NCBI GenBank assembly: GCA_963667205.1
Contig: OY762959.1
Coordinates: 2,480,001 to 2,544,000 of the forward strand
DNA from: CF-162 sp963667205
GTDB lineage: Bacteria; Chloroflexota; Dehalococcoidia; SM23-28-2; RBG-16-64-32
DNA: 64,000 bases
Direction: 5' to 3'
The notes under the pieces were generated by a model. It was not told where the DNA came from and made no database searches. It worked only from the letters and a program-made list of their open reading frames with translations. Position 1 is the first letter of the stretch. Each line of letters opens with the position of its first letter. The position numbers were made by a program, and so were the translations under genes. Positions 32,931 through 41,645 of the stretch are shown here, piece after piece.

Positions 32931-33557
32931 GTGAAGCTGGTCATCGTTGACTACGGCGCGGGCAACCTGCACTCCGTCGCGAAGGCGGTGTCGAGTCAGG
33001 GCGTGCGGCCGATGGTCACGGCCTCGGCGCGCTATCTGGACGACGCCGACGCCGTGATCGTGCCGGGTGTCGGCGCGGCGGCCGATACGATGGCCAACCT
33101 GCGCCGGCACGAGCTAATCGAGCCGATCCGCGAGTATATCGCCGCCGGGCGCCCGTTCCTGGGTGTCTGCATGGGCCAGCAGGCGCTGTTCGATGTCAGC
33201 GAAGAGGGTGGCGAGCACGAATGCCTCGGCGTGCTGCCGGGGCGGGTGGTCCGCCTGCCGGAGGGCCTCAAGGTGCCTCACATGGGCTGGAACCGGGTGC
33301 ACGTCACGCGTGAACACCCGATCTTCGAGGGCATCGAGGACGGCTCTTACTTCTACTTCGTACACTCCTACTTCCCGCAGCCGGACGATCCGGCCGTCGT
33401 CGTAGGCGAGACTGACTACGGGATAAGGTTCGCCTCGGTGGTGGCGCGGGACAACGTCGTGGCTACACAGTTCCACCCGGAGAAGAGCGGCGACAACGGC
33501 CTCAAGCTGTACGGGAACTTCCTGCGCGTCGCACAGGGCGCGGCGGTGGCAGGATGA
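32931..33557 (+). CDS. hisH: Imidazole glycerol phosphate synthase, glutaminase subunit
   Basis: 208-residue class I glutamine amidotransferase that supplies ammonia to HisF. It starts VKLVIVDYGAGNLHSVAKAV; the nucleophile Cys is in FLGVCMGQQALFD, and the His/Glu of the triad are in VVATQFHPEKSGDNG. GTG 32931 is preferred to an in-frame GTG at 32883, which adds 16 residues without similarity. HisF lies 4 kb downstream. Confidence 0.94.
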   Translation: MKLVIVDYGAGNLHSVAKAVSSQGVRPMVTASARYLDDADAVIVPGVGAAADTMANLRRHELIEPIREYIAAGRPFLGVCMGQQALFDVSEEGGEHECLGVLPGRVVRLPEGLKVPHMGWNRVHVTREHPIFEGIEDGSYFYFVHSYFPQPDDPAVVVGETDYGIRFASVVARDNVVATQFHPEKSGDNGLKLYGNFLRVAQGAAVAG

Positions 33558-33910
33558 CGATTCAGGACGACGAGGGGTTCGAGGGCGTGGAGTTCGATAC
33601 GCCGGTCGGTTCGTTCCGCGCCGGACGCTCGCACAAGGACGATGAGTACCGCTCGGCGCGGCGCAGCGTGCGCAAGCGCATGGGTTTCTTCCGCCACGTG
33701 TCGACGTTCGTAACAGTGATCGCGGGATTACTGGTGGTCGATATCGTTACGGATACGGACGGGTTCTGGGTGCAGTGGGTGGCGCTGGTCTGGGGCGTCA
33801 TCCTGGGCGTGCACCTGCTTAACGTCTTCGTGTTCGATGCGCTCCTCGGGCACGAAGCGGAGCGCCGAATGATCGAACGAGAGCTGCGAAAACGCGACGG
33901 CGGCGGGTAG
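33554..33910 (+). CDS. 2TM-domain membrane protein
   Basis: 118-residue protein with a soluble N-terminal third and two predicted membrane helices (about 50-68, STFVTVIAGLLVVDIVTD; about 74-95, VQWVALVWGVILGVHLLNVF) then a charged tail. This is the 2TM layout frequently fused to histidine kinases or alone in operons. It overlaps hisH by four bases (ATGA). Function unknown. Confidence 0.65.
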   Translation: MTIQDDEGFEGVEFDTPVGSFRAGRSHKDDEYRSARRSVRKRMGFFRHVSTFVTVIAGLLVVDIVTDTDGFWVQWVALVWGVILGVHLLNVFVFDALLGHEAERRMIERELRKRDGGG

Positions 33911-33986
33911 GAGATCGTACCTTCTCACGTAAGTAACCACGTTTCAACGCCCGTTTGGTTGCGGGCATTCGTGAGAAAATAGCCCC

Positions 33987-34718
33987 GTGGAGATAATTCC
34001 GGCGATCGACATCCGTGGCGGCCGTTGTGTGCGCCTCGATCAGGGCGACTACGACCGCGAGACGGTGTTCGCCGACGACCCTGTGGAGGCTGCAAGGCGC
34101 TGGCAGGACGCTGGTGCGACGCGCCTCCACGTCGTCGACCTCGACGGCGCCCGCGACGGCAAGCCTCAGAACGAAGACGTCATCCGGCGGGTGATCGAGG
34201 CGGCTGAGGTCGCCGTGCAGATCGGTGGCGGCCTGCGCGACATTTCGGCGATCGACCGTTACGTGAAGGCCGGCGCCGACCGTGTTGCGATCGGCACGGC
34301 CGCGGTCAAAGACCAGACGACTCTGGTTAACGCCGTCTCGCTCTTCCGCGAGCGCATCATCGTCGGCGTCGACGCGCGCGACGGCATGGCGGCAACCGAA
34401 GGCTGGCGCGAGACGTCGGAAGTGGGCGCGCTGGACCTCGTGCGGCAGCTCTCGGAGTTCGGCGTGCAGCGTATCTACTACACGGACATCGCGCGCGACG
34501 GCATGCTGGGCGGCCCGAACTTCCCGGCGATCCAGGAAGTGATGGAGCACGCCGCCGGACTGCCGACGCCGATGGCTGTGATCGCTTCCGGCGGCGTTTC
34601 CGCCGTCGAGCACGTGGAGCGCCTGCGTCTGATCGGCGTCGAGGGTGCGATCATCGGCACGGCTCTCTATACCGGCGCGCTGGACATCGGCGATGCGCTG
34701 GCGGCAGCAGGGTCCTGA
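33987..34718 (+). CDS. hisA: ProFAR isomerase HisA
   Basis: 243-residue TIM-barrel isomerase of histidine biosynthesis that opens the ribose of ProFAR to PRFAR. It starts MEIIPAIDIRGGRCVRL (catalytic Asp8) and contains VQIGGGLRDISAIDRYV, IYYTDIARDGMLGGPN (second catalytic Asp region) and the C-terminal phosphate-binding IASGGVSAVEHVERL. GTG 33987 has no ribosome-binding site and an AT-rich segment (AGAAAAT) just upstream. Confidence 0.93.
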   Translation: MEIIPAIDIRGGRCVRLDQGDYDRETVFADDPVEAARRWQDAGATRLHVVDLDGARDGKPQNEDVIRRVIEAAEVAVQIGGGLRDISAIDRYVKAGADRVAIGTAAVKDQTTLVNAVSLFRERIIVGVDARDGMAATEGWRETSEVGALDLVRQLSEFGVQRIYYTDIARDGMLGGPNFPAIQEVMEHAAGLPTPMAVIASGGVSAVEHVERLRLIGVEGAIIGTALYTGALDIGDALAAAGS

Positions 34719-34748
34719 CGGCACGTAGAAGCTGGGCCGCGCGCCGGA

Positions 34749-34754
34749 TATACT
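34749..34754 (+). promoter_or_regulatory. Putative -10 element (TATACT) for the acyl-CoA dehydrogenase gene
   Basis: TATACT at 34749-34754 precedes AGGAGG (34772-34777) and ATG 34786. Confidence 0.4.
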
Positions 34755-34785
34755 GAGACCCGCTTTAAGACAGGAGGCCCGTCCC

Positions 34786-36075
34786 ATGGTTACCGGATCG
34801 TCAGAGATTGGAATCCCCGAAGACATACGTGACGTCGTCAAGGGCGCCGTCACCGGCATCACGCAGTTCATCGACGCCGAGGTGCTGCCGCTGGAGCAGG
34901 AGCTGGGCGATCTCCTGATCGACGAACGCAAGTTCTTCGACGAGCGAGGCAAGGCGGTGCCGGAAGCGATGGAGGCGCGCAAGCAGGTGCGGATGAAGTC
35001 GGCTGCGGCGGGCTACTACGGCATGTTCGCGCCGGAGTCCGTCGGCGGTGGTGGGCTCGGCGTGCGCATCATGACGTTCGTTGAAGAGGCGATGTACCGC
35101 AAGTATGGGCCCGGCCGGCCGCTGATCACGTGGGCGAAGGGCTTCCTCAGCCAGCCGACGATCGCGTCCTTCGTAGACGGGCCGTCGCACATGCTCGTCC
35201 CTGTGAGCGAATCGGTCCGCAAGGAGTTCATGCCGTCGGTCGCCAGCGGCGAGAAGACCGTCTGCTTCGCACTCAGCGAGGCGAACGCCGGCTCCGACGT
35301 CTGGGGTGTGCAAACGAAGGCCAAGCGCGACGGCGACGACTGGGTGATCAACGGCAGCAAGACGTGGATCACCAACTCGCCGTACGCCGACTACGCCATC
35401 GTCTTCGCCGTCACGGACGAGGAGATGATCAAGGAGCGCAAGGGCGGGATCAGCGCCTTCTTTGTGGAGACGGACGCGCAAGGGTACAGCTTCGACGGCG
35501 TGCTTCCCGTCATGGGCCACGCCGGCGGCGACTGCGGCGCGATGACGTTCGAGGACGTGCGCGTGCCGGCGGACCGGCTGATCGGCGCCGAGAACCAGGG
35601 CTTCCAGATCGCGATGTTCGGTATCTCCGAGGGGCGCACTTCGATCTCCGCCAACTGTGTCGGTATGTGCGGCTATGCACTGGACCGCTCGCTGGAGTAC
35701 GCACAGAACCGCATGAGCTTCGGCAAGCCGATCTCGGAGTACCAGGCGATCCAGTTCATGCTGGCTGACATGGCGATCGACATCTACACGATGAAGTACA
35801 TGGTGCTGCAGACGGCAGCGTTGATCGAACCGGCGACGGCGACCGGCAAGCTCCCGGTGAAGGAGATCTCGATCTGCAAGGCCTACGCTGTCGAGAAGAC
35901 GCAGGCCACCTACGACAGGGCGATCCAGGTGCACGGCGGGATGGGCCTGACCAACGAGCTTTCGCTGAACGAAGGCTTCCGCATCGCGCGCACATTGCGC
36001 ATTCCGGACGGCACCGGCGAGATCCAGCGCCGGACGATCGCTAGGCAGATGCTGCGCGGCGACACGGTCTTCTAG
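34786..36075 (+). CDS. Acyl-CoA dehydrogenase
   Basis: 429-residue FAD-dependent enzyme of fatty-acid or amino-acid acyl-CoA oxidation. It has the substrate-side motif CFALSEANAGSDVWGVQTK, the FAD-binding stretch NGSKTWITNSPYADY, IQVHGGMGLTNELSLNE and a family-typical end TGEIQRRTIARQMLRG. Electrons would pass to an electron-transfer flavoprotein not encoded here. It has a strong AGGAGG. Which chain length it handles is not evident. It interrupts the his genes with no clear functional link. Confidence 0.9.
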   Translation: MVTGSSEIGIPEDIRDVVKGAVTGITQFIDAEVLPLEQELGDLLIDERKFFDERGKAVPEAMEARKQVRMKSAAAGYYGMFAPESVGGGGLGVRIMTFVEEAMYRKYGPGRPLITWAKGFLSQPTIASFVDGPSHMLVPVSESVRKEFMPSVASGEKTVCFALSEANAGSDVWGVQTKAKRDGDDWVINGSKTWITNSPYADYAIVFAVTDEEMIKERKGGISAFFVETDAQGYSFDGVLPVMGHAGGDCGAMTFEDVRVPADRLIGAENQGFQIAMFGISEGRTSISANCVGMCGYALDRSLEYAQNRMSFGKPISEYQAIQFMLADMAIDIYTMKYMVLQTAALIEPATATGKLPVKEISICKAYAVEKTQATYDRAIQVHGGMGLTNELSLNEGFRIARTLRIPDGTGEIQRRTIARQMLRGDTVF

Positions 36076-36135
36076 GCAACGTCGCTTGCTAAGAGCGAAC
36101 GAGGACGGCCGGAGCCCGGCCCTTGCGTCCTCGCG

Positions 36136-36873
36136 ATGAGCGCGGAGATCATCGTCTTTGCGATCGTCGTCTCCTTCGCGGCGGCGACTGTGCAGTCCGT
36201 CACCGGCTTCGGCTTCTCGCTAACGCTGGTGCCGCTTTTGGCGGCCGCCTGGGAGCCGAAGGAAGCGGTGCCGGTGTCGCTGCTACTCGGCCTGGCGACC
36301 AACGTTGCTCTGCTCACGCAGGTGCGTGGGGAGGTGACGGTCCGCCGGCTGCCCGGCCTCTACCTGGGCCTGCTCATCGGCATCCCGCTCGGAGTGCTGT
36401 TCCTGGAGCAGGTCGGTGCCGACACGCTGCAGATCACCGTCGGAGTTGTCGTCTTCGCGGCGACGATGCTCCTCTACACGCAGCCGTCGATCGACTCCGG
36501 CCACGACGCCTTCGCGATGCGGCTCGGTGCCGGCGCGATCGGCGGCGCGCTGAGCTCGGCGACGAGTATGGGCGGCCCGCCGGTCGTCCTCTATCTGCTC
36601 GGACGTGAGACGGAGATCGACCGCTACCGGGCGACGCTGCTGGCCTACTTTCTGCCCTCCGGCGTCCTGGCGGTTGCGGCCCTCATGATTGTCGGCAGGG
36701 TCAACGCCGACGTCCTGACGGTCTCCGCTGCGGCGCTTCCCGCCGTGGTCGCCGGCATCGTCGCGGGCGGTTGGTTACGGCCGCACTTGAACCCGGAGCG
36801 CTTCCGGCGCGCCGTCGTCGGCGTGCTGATCGCCACCAGCATCAGTGTCACGGTGCTGGCGGTCGTCGGCTAA
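36136..36873 (+). CDS. TauE/SafE-family sulfite exporter-like permease
   Basis: 245-residue membrane protein with seven to eight hydrophobic segments. The TSUP-family signature of two related halves is visible: TVQSVTGFGFSLTLVPLLAA (N half) and GGALSSATSMGGPPVVLYLL (C half). Members export sulfite, sulfoacetate or other small organosulfur anions, and the substrate here is unknown. It starts at ATG 36136, 60 bases after the acyl-CoA dehydrogenase stop, and precedes hisF. Confidence 0.85.
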   Translation: MSAEIIVFAIVVSFAAATVQSVTGFGFSLTLVPLLAAAWEPKEAVPVSLLLGLATNVALLTQVRGEVTVRRLPGLYLGLLIGIPLGVLFLEQVGADTLQITVGVVVFAATMLLYTQPSIDSGHDAFAMRLGAGAIGGALSSATSMGGPPVVLYLLGRETEIDRYRATLLAYFLPSGVLAVAALMIVGRVNADVLTVSAAALPAVVAGIVAGGWLRPHLNPERFRRAVVGVLIATSISVTVLAVVG

Positions 36874-36908
36874 TCGACCGCCAAAAGCGTTTGCCGTACC
36901 ATGATCAC

Positions 36909-37700
36909 ATGTCAATAGATACGCTGACGAGCGGGCTCACCAAGCGCGTGATCCCCTGCTTCGACGTCGCCGAAGGGCGTGTCGTGAAGGGGATCCGCTT
37001 TGTCGACCTGCGCGACGCCGGTGACCCCGTCGAGCTGGCTCAGGTGTACAACAGCGAAGGCGCCGACGAGCTGGTCTTTCTCGACATAAAAGCGTCACCG
37101 CACCGCCGCGACACCGCCGTCGAGATGGTCGGGCGCATCGCGGACCAGATCTTCATCCCGTTCACGGTCGGCGGCGGCATCCGCACCACGGACGACGTGC
37201 GGGCGATGCTGGAGTCCGGCGCCGACAAGGCCTCGATCAACACAGCCGGAGTCGAGAACCCGGAGTTCATCGCCGAGGCGGCGGCGAAGTTCGGCTCCCA
37301 GTGCATCGTCGTCGCGATCGACGCCAAGAACGTCGGGCCTGGCCGCTGGCAGGTGCACACCTATGGCGGCTCGGATGGTGGCACACCGGTCGAGCTGGAC
37401 GCCGTCGAGTGGGCGGTGCGCTGTGCAGAGCTTGGGGCCGGCGAGCTGCTCGTCACCGGGATGGACGCCGACGGCACGAAAGACGGCTACGACATCGCCC
37501 TCACACGCACGATCTCTGAGGCCGTGCAAGTGCCGGTCATCGCTTCCGGCGGCGCCGGTGGGCCCGAGCATATGCTGGCGGCGATCAACGAAGGCAAAGC
37601 CGACGCCGTGCTCGCCGCCTCCATCTTCCACTTCGGAACTCACCGCATCCGCGAGGTCAAAGACTACCTGGCGGAGCACGACATCCCGGTGCGGCCTTAG
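36909..37700 (+). CDS. hisF: Imidazole glycerol phosphate synthase, cyclase subunit
   Basis: 263-residue TIM barrel that uses ammonia from HisH to convert PRFAR to imidazole glycerol phosphate and AICAR. It contains KRVIPCFDVAEGRVVKGIRF (catalytic Asp early), FTVGGGIRTTDDVRAML, LLVTGMDADGTKDGYDI (second catalytic Asp) and ASGGAGGPEHMLAAI. The start is ATG 36909; a 46-residue upstream extension overlaps the exporter gene and is rejected. Confidence 0.94.
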   Translation: MSIDTLTSGLTKRVIPCFDVAEGRVVKGIRFVDLRDAGDPVELAQVYNSEGADELVFLDIKASPHRRDTAVEMVGRIADQIFIPFTVGGGIRTTDDVRAMLESGADKASINTAGVENPEFIAEAAAKFGSQCIVVAIDAKNVGPGRWQVHTYGGSDGGTPVELDAVEWAVRCAELGAGELLVTGMDADGTKDGYDIALTRTISEAVQVPVIASGGAGGPEHMLAAINEGKADAVLAASIFHFGTHRIREVKDYLAEHDIPVRP

Positions 37701-37732
37701 CGGCGTCCGCCGGCCACTGAAAGGACCCTCAC

Positions 37733-38053
37733 ATGGCGCTCAAGTACGGCAGCGCGGGCCTGCTTCCCGCGATCATCCAGGACGACGACTCCGGCGACGT
37801 TCTCACGCTCTTCTACATGGACGAGGAGGCGGTGAAGCGCACGCTCTCTGATGGGCGAGTCTGGCGCTACAGCCGCCAGCACCAGAAGCTGATGCTAAAG
37901 GGCGAGACGTCCGGGAACTTCCTCGACGTGCGCAAGGTGCTCTACGACTGCGACGCCGACGCTGTGGTGGTGCGAGTGTCTCCGACCGGGCCGGCCTGCC
38001 ACACCGGCGAGCGGACGTGCTTCTACAGGGAGCTCGATGAGTCGGTGGTCTGA
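37733..38053 (+). CDS. hisI: Phosphoribosyl-AMP cyclohydrolase
   Basis: 106-residue metal-dependent cyclohydrolase acting on PR-AMP. Key segments: LTLFYMDEEAVKRTL, RQHQKLMLKGETSGN, VLYDCDADAVVVRV (zinc/Mg ligands) and GPACHTGERTCFY (C-x-H-x6-C-type ligands). It lacks a fused HisE domain. One variation: the usual WSRSR segment reads YSRQHQ. It closes the hisF-hisI pair, 32 bases after hisF. Confidence 0.93.
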   Translation: MALKYGSAGLLPAIIQDDDSGDVLTLFYMDEEAVKRTLSDGRVWRYSRQHQKLMLKGETSGNFLDVRKVLYDCDADAVVVRVSPTGPACHTGERTCFYRELDESVV

Positions 38054-38072
38054 GCGGCGGGCATAAGAAAGC

Positions 38073-38138
38073 GCGGGCAGGATTCGCCTCTCTTGGCCCG
38101 AGGGGGTGAGTCCACAGCGCCTTTGACGGCCTGCCCGC
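38073..38138. other. Inverted repeat between convergent hisI and fumarase genes
   Basis: GCGGGCAGG (38073-38081) is repeated inverted as CCTGCCCGC (38130-38138) with a 48-base loop. It may be part of a bidirectional terminator in the 168-base gap, but no T-tract is seen. Confidence 0.3.
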
Positions 38139-38221
38139 AGGAACTCATGATGCATAATGCGCCGGTCACAGTCAACGGGGTTTCACGGGGAAATAACGCT
38201 TTTGCGCAGAAGTTGCAGCCC

Positions 38222-38779
38222 TTAGTTGGTCTTTCGCCACTGCGCCTTGCCCAGCAAGAGCGCGTCACCGCCGTGAATGTCGTTGCAGACCACCACCGGG
38301 AAGCGATCGAGCTGCATCCTTCGCATCGCCTCGGTGCCGAGGTCCTCGTACGCTACCACGTCCACCGCCGTGATGTGCCGCGACAGCAACGCACCGGCGC
38401 CGCCGACGGCTAGGAAGTACACCGCCCGGTGCTCCTGTAGCGCCTTCGCTACGTCCGGCCCGCGGCCGCCTTTGCCGATCGTGCCCTTCAGTCCGGCCCG
38501 CAGCAGCGGGGCGGTGAACGGGTCCATGCGAACGGCGGTCGTCGGACCGGCTGAGCCGATGACCTGACCCGGCTTCGCCGGCGTTGGCCCGACGTAGTAG
38601 ATCGTCTCGCCGCGGACGTCGATCGGTAGCGCCTCGCCTTTCGCCAGCGATTCCGCCATGCGCTTGTGCGCGGTGTCGCGGGCCGTCAGCACCGGCCCCG
38701 TGAGGAAGGCGGTGTCGCCGGCGCGCAGGTTCTCGATGACCTCGTCGCTGAGCGGGAGCGCGATCTGATGCTCGGCCAT
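38222..38779 (-). CDS. fumB: Fumarate hydratase class I, beta subunit
   Basis: 185-residue C-terminal-type domain of the two-subunit iron-sulfur fumarase, which forms part of the active site with the alpha subunit. Features are DTAFLTGPVLTARDTAHKRM, YYVGPTPAKPGQVIGSAGPT and GGRGPDVAKALQEHRAVYFLAVGGAGALLS. It lies 10 bases downstream of its partner. The class is distinct from the aconitase-like single-chain forms. The substrate could also be tartrate, since the two hydratase classes share folds, but TCA genes nearby favour fumarate. Confidence 0.88.
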   Translation of the reverse strand: MAEHQIALPLSDEVIENLRAGDTAFLTGPVLTARDTAHKRMAESLAKGEALPIDVRGETIYYVGPTPAKPGQVIGSAGPTTAVRMDPFTAPLLRAGLKGTIGKGGRGPDVAKALQEHRAVYFLAVGGAGALLSRHITAVDVVAYEDLGTEAMRRMQLDRFPVVVCNDIHGGDALLLGKAQWRKTN

Positions 38780-38789
38780 GTGTCGGCGG

Positions 38790-39635
38790 CTACAGCACCG
38801 CTTCCTTGAGCCGCGCCGAGTGGCACTGTAGGTTCACCGCGACCGGCAGCGAGGCGATGTGCGTGGGGTGCGTCATCACGTGGACGGCCAGCGCTGTCTG
38901 CGTGCCGCCGATCGCCTGGGGGCCGACGCCGAGGCCGTTGACGGCTTCTAGCAGCTCGGCCTCGAACGTGGCCTCTTCGTCGTCCGGGTTCGATTCCCCC
39001 ACCTTGCGCGTGAGCGCCCTCTTGGCCATGTACATCGCGTGCTCGGCGCTGCCGCCGACGCCGACGCCGGCGATGATCGGCGGGCACGGGTTGCCGCCGG
39101 ACTCGTCGACCGTCTGCAGGAGGAAGTCCGTGATCCCCTGCTTACCGGCCGCGGGCAGCATGATCGTGAAGCGGCTCATGTTCTCACAGCCGCCGCCCTT
39201 CGGCATCACCTGAATACGCAGACTCTCGCCGGGGACGATCTCTGTGTGGATGATCGGCGGCGTGTTGTCTTTCGTGTTCGTGCGGGCCGAGAACGGCTTG
39301 TCGACGATCGAAGCCCGCAGGTAGCCCTCCGTGTAGCCGGCGCCCACGCCCTCGACAAGCGCCTGGCGGAGGTCGCCGCCCGTGATGTGTACGTCCTGAC
39401 CGATGTCCAGGAAGAGCACCGTCGTGCCGGTGTCCTGGCACAGTGGCAGCATCTCCGCGCGCGACAGCTCGGCGTTGTCGAGGATCTGGTCCAGCACCTG
39501 GATCGCCACCGGCGACTGCTCTCGTTCGCGCGCCGTCTCGAGCGCTCCGACGACGTCCTCCGGCAGCACGCAGGCGGCCTCCTGGCAGAGGCGGCTCACG
39601 GTCTCGCGTATCTGGTCGACGTGTACGTCGCGCAT
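38790..39635 (-). CDS. fumA: Fumarate hydratase class I, alpha subunit
   Basis: 281-residue subunit that binds the [4Fe-4S] cluster used to hydrate fumarate to malate. Three cysteine sites are visible: LPLCQDTGTTVLFL, KGGGCENMSRFTI and GGNPCPPIIAGVGVGG. ATG 39635 is used rather than a TTG at 39638. It is followed by the beta subunit, and mdh lies 1 kb to the right on the same strand, so consecutive TCA steps cluster here. Confidence 0.9.
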   Translation of the reverse strand: MRDVHVDQIRETVSRLCQEAACVLPEDVVGALETAREREQSPVAIQVLDQILDNAELSRAEMLPLCQDTGTTVLFLDIGQDVHITGGDLRQALVEGVGAGYTEGYLRASIVDKPFSARTNTKDNTPPIIHTEIVPGESLRIQVMPKGGGCENMSRFTIMLPAAGKQGITDFLLQTVDESGGNPCPPIIAGVGVGGSAEHAMYMAKRALTRKVGESNPDDEEATFEAELLEAVNGLGVGPQAIGGTQTALAVHVMTHPTHIASLPVAVNLQCHSARLKEAVL

Positions 39636-39748
39636 CAAGTCAATGATAGCGCAGTTGACCGGGCGTCCCGCTGACGGCTAAGCTTCACGTCGTTCGTCAC
39701 TAGGAACCCCGCACGAGCCTTGCCCAGCCGTGTTCAGAAGGAGATCAC

Positions 39749-40672
39749 ATGAAGCTCGGAATCAACCTCCCGCAGATTGGCCCCGCCGCCAGCGGCGAGA
39801 ACATGGTCGCCGTCGCCCAGAAGGCCGAAGAAGTAGGGTTCGGGTCCGTCTGGGTGACAGAGCGCCTGCTTTTCCCAACCAACCCGCGCTCGGCCTACAT
39901 GGTGACTCCCGACGGCTCGCTCCCGGACGTCTACCGTATCGTCTTCGACCCGCTCGAATCGCTGACCTAGGTCGCTGCCCACACGAGCAAGATACGGCTG
40001 GGCACGAGCGTCCTCGACATCCCGTTCTACAACCCGGTCATGTTCGCCCGCCGGGTGAGCGCGATCGACCAGCCCTCTGGCGGGCGCCTTACGCTGGGCC
40101 TGGGACTCGGCTGGTCAGAGGACGAGATGGAGGCATCGGGCGCGGACATGAAGGTGCGCGGCCGGCGGGCAGACGAGTTCCTGGAGGTACTGCAGGCGAT
40201 CTGGAAAGACGATCCGGCCGAGTACGACGGGAAGTTCTTCAAGCTCGCCAGTTCGACGATCCTGCCGAAGCCGGCGCAGAAGCCGCACCCGCCGATCTAC
40301 CTGGCGGCTTACGCGCCGGCGGCGATGAGCCGGGTTGCACGGCTGGCCGACGGCTGGATGCCTGCCGGCGTGCCGGCGGAGGGCATGGCTCAGATGTTCA
40401 GCGGGATTCAGAACATGGCCAAGGAGGTCGGCCGAGACCCGAACGAGCTGAAGATGATCGTGCGCGCCAACGTTGACGTACGTTCGGAGGCTCGCGGCGC
40501 AGAGGGGTTCATCTTCACGGGCACGCGAGATCAGATCAAGGCCGACATCGCCGCCGTTCGGGAGCTTGAAGGGGTCGAAGAGGTGCACTTCGATCCCAGC
40601 TTCGCCGAGTCGGCCGGCACCGTGCAGGGCTTCCTCGATGCCGTGGAGCTCGTGCGAGAACTGGCCGGCTAG
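39749..40672 (+). pseudogene. Luciferase-like (LLM) F420-dependent oxidoreductase, interrupted by an in-frame TAG
   Basis: 307 codons of continuous LLM-family sequence with one internal TAG at 39968-39970. The N-terminal MKLGINLPQIGPAASGENMV and the C-terminal GGRLTLGLGLGWSEDEMEAS, then PAQKPHPPIYLAAYAP and ADGWMPAG, are family motifs. The stop sits between PLESLT and VAAHTSKIRLGTS, where homologues normally carry an aromatic residue (LTYVAAHT). ATG 39749 follows AGGAG. Unless the stop is read through, no full product forms; a re-start at 40040 would lack the first 97 residues. Confidence 0.8.
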
Positions 40673-40675
40673 GCG

Positions 40676-41608
40676 CTACTTCGCCTCGATCAGGCCGATC
40701 AACTCTTTGGTGGCGTCCGCCGCGCCACGGATCGCTTCGACCTCGTCGGCGGCCAGCGGTGGCTCGTAGACCTGCTCGATGCCGCCTGCGCCGAGCTTGA
40801 GCGGCAGCCCGACGAAGGCGTCGTTGATGCCGAACTGGCCTTCGGCGTAGACCGCGCAGGGGAGGACGCGCTTCTTGTCCAGCAGGACGGCTTCGACCAT
40901 CTCGCAGGTGGCGGCGGCCGGGGCGTAGAACGCGGAGCCGGTCTTCAGCAGCGAGACGATCTCCGCGCCGCCGTTCTTCGCTCGTGCCACAGAGGCGTCG
41001 ATCTTCTCCTGCGGCATCGCTGCCGTCAGCGGTACGCCGCCGATCGTCGACGTGCTGACGATGGGCACCATCGTCGCTTCCGTGTGGCCGCCGAGAACGA
41101 TTGCGTGCACGTCCTGCACCGACGATCCGCTCTCCCAGGCGAGGAACGTGCGGTAGCGGGCGCTGTCCAGCATGCCGCCCTGGCCGATGACGCGGCTCCT
41201 GGGCAGGCCGGTCGCCTCGAGAGTGACGTGGCACATCGCGTCCATCGGGTTGGCGAAGATGATGAACGTGGCGTCCGGCGACTCCTTGATTGCGGCCGTG
41301 GCCACGTCGCGGACGATGCCGGCGTTGATGTTGAGCAGCTCCTCGCGGGTCATGCCCGGCTTGCGGGGTATCCCGGACGTGATGACGACGACGTCGGAGG
41401 CCTTCGTGTTCGCCCAGTCGTTGGAGCCGGTGATGGTGGCGTTAAAGCCAACGTGCGGAGCGGACTCCGCCAGGTCGAGCGCCTTGCCCTGCGGCATGCC
41501 CTCGATGATGTCTTGCAGGACGACGTCGATGTAGCCGGTCTCGGCCAGCCGCTGGGCCATGGTGCCGCCGGTCATGCCGGCGCCGACGATGGTTACTTTC
41601 GCGCGCAA
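40676..41608 (-). CDS. mdh: Malate dehydrogenase
   Basis: 310-residue NAD-dependent enzyme of the lactate/malate dehydrogenase superfamily. The dinucleotide motif is VTIVGAGMTGGTMA, the mobile loop is IPRKPGMTREELLNIN, and it contains NPMDAMCHVTL and GQGGMLDSARYR. The catalytic His region reads LGGHTEATMVP rather than the usual GGHGDxMVP and is one residue longer, an oddity that might tune specificity. The gene sits with icd and acn on the minus strand. Confidence 0.9.
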   Translation of the reverse strand: MRAKVTIVGAGMTGGTMAQRLAETGYIDVVLQDIIEGMPQGKALDLAESAPHVGFNATITGSNDWANTKASDVVVITSGIPRKPGMTREELLNINAGIVRDVATAAIKESPDATFIIFANPMDAMCHVTLEATGLPRSRVIGQGGMLDSARYRTFLAWESGSSVQDVHAIVLGGHTEATMVPIVSTSTIGGVPLTAAMPQEKIDASVARAKNGGAEIVSLLKTGSAFYAPAAATCEMVEAVLLDKKRVLPCAVYAEGQFGINDAFVGLPLKLGAGGIEQVYEPPLAADEVEAIRGAADATKELIGLIEAK

Positions 41609-41645
41609 TGTGTCCTCCTCAGGGGAGATCGCTCTCCCGTCTTCG

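Noticed and set aside
33819..34982. Minus-strand frame across hisA
   Set aside because: Antisense to hisA and the acyl-CoA dehydrogenase start; no independent ribosome-binding site or homology.
38806..39674. Plus-strand frames opposite the fumarase genes
   Set aside because: The Fe-S fumarase subunits account for the region; these frames overlap completely without motifs.
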